From: Ophiothrix spiculata
Taxonomy: Eukaryota > Echinodermata > Ophiuroidea > Amphilepidida > Ophiotrichidae
Strand: one strand, 5' to 3'
Assembly (NCBI GenBank): GCA_000969725.1
Contig: JXSR01S034302.1
Length of the DNA stretch: 51,356 nt
Part shown: piece by piece, positions 33,241 to 43,200 of the stretch
How positions within the stretch are numbered: position 1 is the first letter of the stretch
Layout: every line of letters begins with the position of its first letter
Position numbers and translations under genes: made by a program
Notes under the pieces: model-generated
Database searches by the model: none
What the model saw: the letters and a program-made list of their open reading frames with translations, nothing else
Told to the model about the DNA's origin: nothing

Positions 33241-33700
33241 AATCGGACAAAGTTGAAAAATAGGCATCATTTCTAACTAAATTGTGCAAATTATGTACTT
33301 AATTTTGTGCTCAAATTGCAACTGGCAGAAGCGCAGCTCTATCCCCACATACCCACTAAATATCATGAATGTAGGGTGCAAGGTTTGTAAAATATGTCAT
33401 TTAAACCATTTTATGCATAAATTATGCAAATTAGGTACTTAATTAGCATATTTTGCGCCAAATTTGTTGCTGGATCCAGTTAGGCTCCAGGCCTACCCAG
33501 TCACCAAATATCATTAATGTAGGGCATGCAGTTTCCAAGATATGCTCCGGACAAAATTTTTGAACTGCGGACGACGGACAGAACATTGGAATGCTATGTC
33601 TCGTCCCGAAAATGTTCAGGCAAGACAAAAAGTACAGACTGTAAAATAAAAATTATACACATTTGTTAGTAATACTGTGAATAAGGTAAACATAAAAATA
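33241..33700. other. Degenerate tail beyond the satellite
   Basis: Two loosely repeated lines: atcatgaatgtagggtgcaa (about 33361) and atcattaatgtagggcatgc (about 33511), each preceded by cccactaaat/gtcaccaaat, and two ttaggtacttaatt-like lines. Suggests another degenerate array of about 150 bp. No exon. Confidence 0.4.
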
Positions 33701-33708
33701 ATTACAAG

Positions 33709-33990
33709 CCAGAACGCAGCAACGCCCGTATGACATCCACATGACACCGGTGAATGCTTACGATGCCCGGTCAGACGCCGGTGGTTATGTGACCATAACT
33801 GAAGACATCATATACAAGCCGCAAGGTATAAAAATAATTTTAAGTTTTCTTTACACCCTTGTCATATAAGCCGCAATGCAGCAACGCCCGTATGACATCC
33901 ATATGACACCGGTGAATGCTTGCGATGCCCGGTCGGACACCAGTGGTTATGTGACCATAACTGAAGACATCATATACAAGCCGCAAGGTT
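33709..33990 (+). repeat. 162-bp tandem duplication
   Basis: Two units (from 33709 and 33871) share gcagcaacgcccgtatgaca, catgacaccggtgaatgctt, cgatgcccggtc, ggttatgtgaccataactga and acatcatatacaagccgcaa with few substitutions. The downstream 34005-34095 repeats ccggacac/gtgtccg palindromes in related wording, so the pair is part of a larger GC-richer element. Confidence 0.85.
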
Positions 33991-34102
33991 TTAACTCATG
34001 ATTTAATTCTTGCGGCATGCTTATGGTGTCTCTACAGCTTACGGACACCGACCGGACACAGGTCAGACACAAGCCGGTGTCCGATCGGTGTCTGCTGAAT
34101 TG

Positions 34103-35038
34103 CCCAGATAGCAAAGCTTAGTTGGACCAACTTTGGGCCAATGTCGGCAGTTACGTTGGGCCAATGTACACAAAAAGATGTAGGGCCCATGTCCTTTTGT
34201 CCATCGGGCCATCGTCATTCCTACATTGGCATTCTGATGGTTGGCTGAACGTTGGACCAATGAAAAGCCAATGTGTTACAAAATCATACAGATAGCAAAG
34301 TTTAGTTGGGCCAATGTTAGCCGATTGTGTTGGGCCAACATTGGCAAATGATATCAGGCCTGTGATTTTTACCAAGCGGATTTCTCCCACTCAATAAAGA
34401 AGTGGTACCCTCCACAATGATGGGAGGACAGCCAAGTATGTCTTGCTTTGCTGCCTTGTTGAAAATAGCACAGGCATTGCAAGAACACAAGTATACCATA
34501 TGTGTACCGCCGCGGCAAAAGGGTCCAGTTGTCGACTCCTACATGTTGCTCATTGTAGCATATCTGATGTATACAAATACTATACATTAGATATGCTACA
34601 AGGGGCAACATGTACGAGCCGACAACTGGACCCTTTTGCCGCGGCGGTACACATATGTTCAAATACTACATGAGGTCACTACTGAAATGTACATAATTTC
34701 TGTGGTGTCTTGGTTCATTTTGTTTGCATATTTCACTTCAAAACCTTGAACTCAAGTTCATGTATTTGTAGAAAATATAAATTGAGGTAGAAACTAGCGT
34801 AAAATAGCTTAATTTGGATGAAATTCACCCAAACTAGAAATTTATCTGGCCAAATAAAATCAGTCTATTAGCTCCACCCACATTCTATAACGTCATGAAC
34901 GTCGGTCTAATGTCGGTTTACCACCATCTGCCAACCGAATTACATGATGTTTATCCAACGTTGACCCAACATCGGCTCTGCGACTGCGATCGTGCCGACC
35001 ATTGCCAATGTTGGCCCAACCATGTTTTGCTATCTGGG
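34103..35038. mobile_element. 936-bp TIR element, CCCAGATAGCAAA ends
   Basis: The left terminus CCCAGATAGCAAAGCTTAGT (34103) and right terminus ending TTTTGCTATCTGGG (35038) are inverted. Subterminal wording ggccaatgt/acattggc (ttgggccaacattggc, caatgttggcccaacc) is iterated inward from both ends. A second left-end copy (cagatagcaaagtttagttg, 34288) lies inside, so either two copies are nested or the terminus was duplicated. A GC-rich palindrome (34497-34657) sits within. No transposase frame. Confidence 0.8.
34497..34657. repeat. 161-bp nearly perfect GC-rich palindrome
   Basis: Arms begin CATATGTGTACCGCCGCGGC (34497) and end GCCGCGGCGGTACACATATG (34657), continuing through aaaagggtccagttgtcg, tacatgttgc and tgtagcatatct-like wording to a short loop near 34577. 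Arms are almost identical, so both strands read the same peptide (VPPRQKGPVV). Nested within the element at 34103-35038. Confidence 0.9.
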
Positions 35039-35760
35039 TGATGCCATGATAAACACACCGTAACCTCGCTGCAGGGTTATGTGACCAGGGTATTATTGAA
35101 AGTGTATTTACGTAGCTAATAAGAACACTTTGTTCGATCTACTTTAAGGTCAGCTGCAAAAGTCACATCCATCATTACAAGCAGAATACTTTGATTTAAG
35201 TGAAGACCGATAAACAAATGTTTGGACCAATTTCGTAATTATTTTAATGTGATTAATCTCTGCATATAAGGCTAAATAAAATTAATAGTTTGTCTCAAAG
35301 CTCTCCTACTCTTAAAAACTAAAGCGAAATGCAGGTTTTTTTTTAAGATTTTTTTTTGTGTGTGTGACAGAAGTCATGAGTGCTATTTTACAAGAGTTCC
35401 ATATGTACCCCCCATATATTTATGATGGCTTTTTAGAAGTCAAAAACACAATAAAGAATCAAATAAATTAAATTAACCATAGTTGTCATTTTGTTGTCAC
35501 AGTTTCTGTGAAGAAAAATTAAAAGGGCAAAAAAACCACAATTTTTAGGATTTTGAGGGAAACTAATGCGGGCGATAAAACTAATGCGCATGGGAGCTTT
35601 AAGACAAACAATTAATTTTATTTGGCCTAATGTAGTGTGATAACAATGGTAAAAGAAGAACTCTTAGATAGTGGCATAATAGTGAAAGTGACATCTGAGT
35701 ATATAGACCTGACGGGCGAGTCCTCTTTTGGTCTATGCACTGCCCCTGTCAATCTATTGG
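35039..35760. other. No recognisable gene
   Basis: AT-rich. A short plus frame at 35637-35849 (KEELLDSGIIVKVTSEYIDL and on) precedes an (ATAC)n run and could be the end of a retroelement, but I recognise no domain. Confidence 0.35.
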
Positions 35761-35785
35761 CTAATACATACATACATACATACCA
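35761..35785 (+). repeat. (ATAC)n microsatellite
   Basis: Five uninterrupted ATAC units after ggctaat. Similar tetranucleotide tails terminate the L2/CR1-type LINE at 42609-42630, so this could mark the 3' end of a plus-strand retroelement. Confidence 0.6.
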
Positions 35786-35816
35786 CTTAGAATTGGGTTT
35801 TAGTCAATATGCTATT

Positions 35817-35895
35817 AATAATAATAATAATAATAAAGGGTGTTTGTAAAGCGCCCTATGACAATAAAAAATGCCCTCAAGGCACTTTACAACAA
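35817..35895 (-). mobile_element. 3' tail of a LINE or SINE, minus strand
   Basis: Read on the minus strand: ttgtaaagtgccttgagggc, attttttattgtcatagg, gcgctttacaaacacccttt, then (ATT)n (35817-35837). A GCGCTTTAYAAA block just before a trinucleotide tail is the usual 3' end of L2/CR1-mobilised elements. The upstream body is not recognised. Confidence 0.65.
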
Positions 35896-36140
35896 ACCAA
35901 ATATAAAGAAAACACTTAAATTACAACTTCATCTTAATTAACTTAATGTACACCTTAAAAAGATATGTATACAACAAAACATTTAAGGAATATGAAAATA
36001 GTTATGTTTAAAAGTACAAAATACAAGATCTTAAAAACACCAAAACACAAAAGAAATAACTCATTAAAATCCAGGCCAGCTGGAGACGTCTGTACACATA
36101 ATAAAGTGAAAAAGTCATATCCAATGAAAACAGAAACTGA

Positions 36141-36686
36141 TTAAAGGGGCATTGGACAAGTTCAACATCATCCCCAAACTTTTCCCAAAACATTTTGAGA
36201 TTTTTGCATCATTTGAAGTATTAGTGGTAATGACAACATGCAAAGTTTCATTGTCAAATTCAAACCATATATATCAAAATATTTAGATATTCTCTGATTT
36301 TCAATTATCGTTGACGATAATTGAAAATCAGAGAATATCTAAATATTTTGATATACTGCCCTGTATAGTTAAATTTCTAGAATTGTCTTTTTCAGGAGAT
36401 CTAATGAAAATTCACAATTTCTTTTGATTTTTCTGCAACCTATGACGTGAAACGAATGTTTACAAACAAATCTTTGGCTCTTTCTCATTGTATAGCATCA
36501 ATAAATACGTTTAGAGAATAGCCTCATACCCAAAATCAACAAACAAAATAAAATTCAAATTTTTGACTTTTTTGAAGGTTTTGATCAAAATTTTCCCGAT
36601 ATATGGTAACTGACTATATTTTCTAAACATAAGAAGTGTAAATCATCCTCAAACAAAATTTTAAATTTTGTCCAATGCCCCTTTAA
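36141..36686. mobile_element. 546-bp TTAA-flanked MITE with internal hairpin
   Basis: Left TTAA+AGGGGCATTGGACAA (36141 on); right TTGTCCAATGCCCCT+TTAA (to 36686). The TTAA on both sides is a piggyBac-type target duplication. Conserved interior (reverse of 1869 and 3863 copies): ggagatctaatgaaa, acaaatctttggctctttct, aataaatacgtttagagaat, agcctcatacccaaaat. Unlike those copies it carries a perfect 84-bp hairpin at 36271-36354. No transposase. Confidence 0.88.
36271..36354. repeat. Perfect 41-bp-arm hairpin
   Basis: The left arm starts ATATCAAAATATTTAGATAT (36271-36311), the loop is TG (36312-36313) and the right arm 36314-36354 is an exact complement. It lies inside the TTAA element at 36141-36686 and looks like an inverted duplication of one internal segment, which the copy at 3863 lacks. 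Confidence 0.92.
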
Positions 36687-38065
36687 GGATACAATTTTGG
36701 TTCATTAAATGAGCATGGTCCTATTTTCAAAATTTGTATTTTGGTTTCATGTGAAAAATCACCACTCATAGGTCTAAATTTCAAATTTCAGTTAAATCGG
36801 CCCCTAGAATCGGGCAACCTGTGTTGATTTTATAAGTCATAATGTATTTCATAGCCCCCTATACTTTGCAGTATAAAATAATTATGGTTACCATAATTAA
36901 ACACTTTTTTACCCATACCTCCAAAACTAAACATGCTTCAGCTGTGAAATTTCACATAGAATATGAGAAAAATATGAGTAATATTTTGGTACTAAAAACA
37001 GAAGTTTGAAGAAAAGATGAAGCAATCAGATCATGCTCATTTAAGCCATCTTGGGTAAAAAATGTGCAAAGTTAAGCCATTTATGATCATATATACAAAT
37101 AAAGCATGGTTTGAGGAGAAGTATCACAAAATTCTAAGGTTTCTGTCGACATGCCTTATGTCGACATACAGCATATCTCGACATGTTGACATGAAATCTC
37201 ATTTGTCTACAAAATTGGACAAGTAAAATTTTATAAAAACTTATGTTTAATTGTCAATTTATGGCTATTAACTGCTATTTATTAGTAGTGGAGCTTTAAA
37301 GTGTATACATATGTATAGAGAATAAAATAACTCTCTATAAATATTTAACAAAATCTGATACAAAATTCCAGTTTTTGAATTATTGTTCATTTGGCACTTC
37401 AATTGTCCCCTCCTTCTGTTGTACTGGCAAACCTTCCCACAAGAGTGAAGTGGTCCCTTGCACCAAGTCTTAAACGTATACACACACTCAGTGCTTGATA
37501 CACTAATGTGAATATCAACTGTGTGTTCATAACAAATTAACAACGTTACAACTCGGTATAAGCAGATACGGTGAGTTGTTGAATTTCCTGATGAATGAAG
37601 TGTTCAAATATTCAACAAAACCATAAAAATGTCTGGTATCATTCACCATTCTATATGATGTTACTTCAAATCTGAGATATCAAGTTTTTAACAATCACCA
37701 ATATGAAATAGTTTTTCATATTCAACAATTTATATATTGTCACTAGTAAATAATATCACTAACTAACTGCACTTGCAATAAGATCACCAATTATAATGTA
37801 TTCATGAGATAGTGTGGTTAAAGACCTATGTGTGTTCTAATCTTTTCCACCAACATCCAAATTGGAGATTTTGATATCACTAGAAAGCACATGTTTTTTT
37901 TTTCATCACTCTTAGTCAAATAATGTTTTGTTGAAGAGATATGGTCAATATCGTGGTGAATTATCAGAAATTTAGTTTACCAAAATAATATGCTTTAGTT
38001 TTCTATGGGTTGGATCTCAGACACATTTTTGTATATAACATAAAATTCACTGATTCACAAGCAGG
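36687..38065. other. No recognisable gene
   Basis: AT-rich intergenic sequence. Small motif repeats include gtcgacat (37147, 37160) near catgttgacatg. No element boundary or exon identified. Confidence 0.4.
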
Positions 38066-38797
38066 TTAAGGGGGAACTACTGCCAATTTCACATGCAGTT
38101 ATAAATGTTCATGATTGTTAGTTTTGCAGACTTGAAATATGTCAAGTTATATACCAAAATAATCATTAAATTTCAAAGTTTATAAAAACTTATTTTTAAG
38201 CACCATATCATCTTGCATATGCAAATTAGGCAAGGTCAAAGGTCGATGAACTTTTATTTGGGTAAATGCTAAACAGGAAATCCTCCGCCAAAAATTGACC
38301 CATTTAGTTTACTGTTCGTAAGTGTTTTATATTTTATATTTGTTATATTATATAGACAAAGATCTGTGATCCTATGGAGGGATTTTTATTTTGGCCCGCC
38401 CGTATTGCCATGGCAACCGAACAAAGTAAAAATTCACATTTCGCTGCTGGTGAGAATTTGAAAAGCCAATACTTCAGAAAGTGTAAAATTTATCAAAAAA
38501 TAGCTCCATAGGATCACAGAACTTAGGAGGATCTTCCTTTGTGCCAAATTTCATGACTATAGAACATTGTTCAGGGTGCGAAAATTTGGCGGGGGATTTT
38601 GAAATCAGCGAAAATTGAATTTTTAAATAAATATATTTAAAGATTGTAATGAATAAAGACATAAAAAAATGTTGTAACTTTGCAAGGAAGGTCTGATTTT
38701 TATCAAATTTAAAGCAAATGAGAGAAAAAATCAGCACTTTTTCAAATTACTAAATATAATTTTTTTAAAGAAATATTGGCAGTAGTTTCCCCCTTAA
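38066..38797. mobile_element. 732-bp TTAA element P
   Basis: Left TTAAGGGGGAACTACTGCCA (38066) and right TTGGCAGTAGTTTCCCCC then TTAA (38794-38797) are inverted repeats of about 25 bp ending in TTAA. An internal inverted pair, gatctgtgatcctatggag (38361) and ctccataggatcacagaact (38505), makes the core partly palindromic. A DR1-type AGGTCAAAGGTCG lies at 38233-38245. The final TTAA is shared with the next element. Confidence 0.85.
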
Positions 38798-39516
38798 GGG
38801 CACAGTTAACCCCTCATTTTCTGAAATATTGTATGCCTTGTAACTCAGCAACCAATACGTCTCTCCATATAAAAGTATACATTTCTAGATGTGGATTTTG
38901 ATGTAGAAGATGATGGTTAGGTCAGTTTTGGACCAAAATGTATGATTTTGGACCAAGGTCCAAAAAACCCTTGTTCTTGGACCACTATATTTACAAACAA
39001 CCTAACTAAATTTTGAAAAAATAAAAGTTGGACCTCGAATGCTTTTTATAATCAAGAAACACATGTCTAGGAACGCATTTCTCAAATTTTTGATTTTTAC
39101 CTTACTTTTTGAAATATTGCCAAAAATAGGCCTAAAAAAGGCCAAAAATGACAAAAAAATCATTTTGGGCCAATTTTGGACCTATTTTTGGCAATATTTC
39201 AAAAAGTAAGTCAAAAATCAAAAATTTGAGAAATGCGTTCCTATACATGTGTTTCTAGATTCTAAAAAGCATTCGAGGTCCAACTTTTATTTTTTCAAAA
39301 TTTAGTTAGGTTGTTTACAAATTAATGGTCCAAGAACATGGGTTTTTTGGACCTTGGTCCAAAATCATACATTTTGGTCCAAAACTGACCTAACCATCAT
39401 CTTCTACATGAAAATCCACATCTAGAAATGTATACTTTTATATGGATTTACTTATCGGTTGCTGAGTTACAAAGCATACAATATTTCAGAAAATGAGGGG
39501 TTAACTGTGCCCTTAA
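38794..39516. mobile_element. 723-bp palindromic TTAA element Q
   Basis: Both ends are TTAAGGGCACAGTTAACCCC / GGGGTTAACTGTGCCCTTAA (38794 and to 39516). The two halves are close reverse complements along their whole length, centred near 39155, e.g. gatggttaggtcagttttgg with ccaaaactgacctaaccatc and gaaatattgccaaaaatagg with cctatttttggcaatattt. Outer TTAA on both sides suggests piggyBac-like insertion. Related diverged elements are at 4664-5320 and about 41003-41630. Non-coding; potential long hairpin RNA. Confidence 0.9.
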
Positions 39517-39557
39517 TGGTGCAGCCATGTGTTCCCTTCAACTCTTTCATTTATAGT

Positions 39558-39961
39558 ACCGTAAACTGGGGTTACTTTAACTCTTAAGGGGTAACTTTGG
39601 CCCAACCAATATAAAAAGTTTTGTCATCAAATTCTGAAAAAAGCTTTAAAACTTAAAAGTGCAATTAATTTTTAAAAATACTAAAAAAGGGCCACACAAA
39701 TCCAAATTAGGAGTTACTTTGCAATATCCTTCATTTCACTAGGTTTAAATCTGATTTTAAACATGTGGGCCAATCAAGGGGTTACTTTGCCCAGCCAACA
39801 TTTCAAAGAAAAAGAAGACTTTCACATTTATTTTTTCAAAAGAAAAAATTATAATTTGAGTCCTATGATAATATATAACAAACTCAAGAAAAAGTACCTT
39901 CAATTACATGAAAAAAAAATCAAGTGAAAAAAAGTGGGTCAAAGTAACCCCAGTTTACGGT
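39558..39961. mobile_element. 404-bp TIR MITE in the 3' UTR of the host gene
   Basis: ACCGTAAACTGGGGTTACTTT-type TIRs, perfect over 21 bp (39558-39578, 39941-39961). The theme ggggtaactttggccc/ggggttactttgccc is repeated inside. The right edge is 15 bp beyond the stop codon of the minus-strand HECT gene, so transcripts must enter the MITE. A minus-strand AATAAA (39827-39832) inside it could serve as poly(A) signal. Confidence 0.88.
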
Positions 39962-39976
39962 TCACTTGTCAAAAGT

Positions 39977-40248
39977 CTACCCCTTCAGAATACCTCCGAT
40001 ACTGCCATGTACCCCCCACGTCATTCTGTTCACAAAATGGTCAAAGTCTGTGCAAGGCACAGGAAGAGTAACGTGATTAAAGCATGTGGAAAATGAAGGG
40101 AGAAAATTACTCCCTCTAGATCCACAAGTACGATCATCTTCGTGTACAAATCTGATTCCCATCTTAGGGAAGTTGTGCAGGCCTACTCCCTTCAAACCGG
40201 TCAACACCTGGAAGAACAGCTCTAACGATGTTTCTGGTACTTTCCCAC
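39977..40248 (-). CDS. HECT-like gene, terminal exon with catalytic Cys
   Basis: The acceptor is a pyrimidine-rich ttttccttttag before GTGGGAAAGTACC. The 272-nt exon reads GKVPETSLELFFQVLTGLKG, VGLHNFPKMGIRFVHEDD, SNFLPSFSTCFNHVTLP, DFDHFVNRMTWGVHGSIGG and stops with LKG then TAG (39979-39977). LPxxxTCFxxxxLP followed by FxxxxxxxxxxG is the HECT C-lobe active-site and tail signature. After TAG only 15 bp remain before the MITE at 39558-39961. Confidence 0.85.
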
Positions 40249-43200
40249 CTAAAAGGAAAAAAAAAGGAATAATTGGAAAGGTAGAAACAGAGATAATTCT
40301 GAATAAGTACAATCTGTAAAATGTGGGTATTTGTAAAATAATGAATACATAGTATAGCATATATGCATACTTTAAAAGTCTTCTTCATGCACCAGGAGAA
40401 TATAATATTTAGTTGTTGTTTCTGTGTTATGAGAAACTTAAACAAGGCCAAAAAAAATAATTGTTTGATTGGCGTAGCACTGAAAAAAAAAAAATAGGGT
40501 AGGTAGTCAGATGTTTAATTTTTTTTTTTTAATTTTATAAGTCTATGTTTCACATACAAGAACACAAAATATATGGCACATATACAAAAACATCTTCACT
40601 TTCTGTAACACATTTTTTTTGTGTCATTTTGAATGTCCTGCAAGCCATATCTTGGGCTCCCATGAATTGATTGCCATCAAATTTGGGATTTGGAGGTTTT
40701 TTACCATGCCCAAAAAATAAAAATCTCGAGGGTCGATGGTAAAATTAGGGTAGGTCGGGTTACGCCTATCAAACCAATTTTTTTTAGGCCCAATGTTTAG
40801 AATAAATTTTTTTATGAGCTGTTAAATCTCATTTCGTAGCGGCTTGTAAATGATTTCAACCGTCAAAGGTATTGTTCCCCCAGGAACATTGATCTTTTTA
40901 AATTAAACCTTCTGCATAAATCAAAATATAATCTATGAATTTGGTCCATGTAATATCAAAAAAGTAAAATAGTCTTAGTTTCTAATTTACAATCTGGTGC
41001 AGTTAAGGGGCCTGTTAAGGTTTATATTTTGACTTTCTTTTTTGGCTTATTAAGTCTAAAAATATTAAGTTACAGTAAAGAAAAGTATACATTTCTAAAA
41101 AGGACATTTGACAAGGAATCTGCTTATGCTATTGGTTTGGTTCAAAATGACCATATTTGGAAAAATAGCAAAAACAGTCATTTAGCTTAAACATTTCTCG
41201 GGAAAAGTAACTAAAAATTGTTACTGCCATTTTATCACATATCATTTTTGGAAACTGCACAAAATTATATAGGATCGTATTCTTTTATTTTTTCAAATTA
41301 ATCAATTTTTTTCGAAATATACTGAAAAAACCATGTTAAATGTGCTGTTTCTGACATTTATCTGCATCAATTTTGAAAGAAACTAACGAATATCTTTATT
41401 TTTTGGACCTTCAATTAAAACATGAGAAACACGATCCTAGATTTTGATATACTCTACTAAATGGTAGAAAAAGCTTTCCTCATACTTTTCAATTTTTTTA
41501 GTTACATTTCCCAAAAAATTATATTTTTTTTCATCAAAACTAAAAGGAGAAATCCAATCACATATTTTGACTTAAAACACATCAATTTTGAGGTCTAAAC
41601 ATTGGGTATCGGACATGAAAACTTATAATGTAATCAACGAATGTAATTGATATTATTGGTAAGTATTGTGCTCAACTTTCAAATCCAATTTTGAGCTCCT
41701 TATTTTGTAAATATTGAAAGAAATCTAAATACCTATATTCAATTATTTGGTCTTTGTTTAAAACATTGACAAAGTTTATAGCGGGATTCCAACAGCCAGT
41801 GTCTTTTTTTTTTTTTTTTGTAAAATGTCAAAATAATCTTTTAATTTTACCTTTAAATAAGTTTAAAAGTTTTGTTTTGTAGTATTTTATTGTCTGTAAT
41901 AAAAGTTAACATGCTGAAGTATCAGAAAATGCAGAAAAACTAAATTCTGCTATAGAACACACAACCAGGATTAACAGGCCCATCAATACTCTAAATTAAA
42001 GGGTTTTAGTTTCAAACCATACGTGTTCGCTTACAGCATTCTTTGTTTTAGTTTTATCCAGTTTTTCTTCAAAATTCATGGCTTATTGTACATGTCACCA
42101 TCAGTGATCAACGTTTGCGAGTTGTTGATTTTAGGACGTTTAGAACATCATCAACCAGCACAAAGCTAAAATCCTTAGAGGGAACACTGCTTTGGGTTAG
42201 TATCACACACAGCCAAACACACCTAAACAAATTTTTTCTCTAATTGTAGCATGAATGAATGTGTACAAATGTATTAATGGACTTGCACCAACTTATTTGT
42301 CATCTCTCTTAAATTTGTATACTCCAGCTCGATCAGGTCTACGCTCAGCTTCAGATTCTACCCGGCTCAGTCAGCATAACACTCTTCGCAATCTCCAAAC
42401 TGCTTCTGATCAGACATTTTCATACTTTGCTCCAATACTGTGGAACTCTTTGCAGATTTCCATCAGGGGTTCACCATCACTTCAGACTTTCAAGAAATCT
42501 CTCAAACACAAGCTTTTTTTTGTTGCTCAATTTCTGTTTGTTTCCTGATATTCCTTTGTGTTTCTGCCGCGCTTTGTTCTTTATGTAAAAGCGCGGTAAA
42601 TTAAATGCCTGTATGTATGTATGTATGTAATGAAAACAAACAGGGGATAACTAAAAGTGAAATGAATTACCTTCTATATCTCTTATGTACTTCTTGAACC
42701 AATTTAGAGCAACCTTTTCCTGCTCCTTTCTTTCCATGGAGGAACTAAATTTAATATCTGATTCCATAGAGCTCAGCAAATCTGCTGCTGTCAGTGGTTG
42801 AGGTGGTCCGCAACAGTTTGCTAGTACAGCCTGCTTATGTGTTGTTAACATGTCAGCAATCCGGCAACGTGATATACCTGCCCTTATCCTACAATATGGG
42901 AGAAACAATATCAAAGACTTATGTAAGTTCCTATGTGGAGATTGAAAACACAAACTTGAAGATTAAAACCCCGATTGCACTCACATGAGCTATTTTCTCA
43001 CACTATTTTCAGAACCAAACTGGACCTTCATCATTGGGTACACCTCGCAACATATACCTACTAATGAAGGGACCAGTCTGGTTCTGAAATGATCTGTGAA
43101 AACAATTTTGGTAAATGCATTAGAGGTATTAATCTTCAAGTTTAATAAGCCTACAAATGAAGTGTTATTCTTAGCCATTGAGAGTGATTTGACTTCCTAA

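Noticed and set aside
34369-34673. Overlapping plus and minus frames sharing VPPRQKGPVV
   Set aside because: Product of the 161-bp palindrome at 34497-34657.
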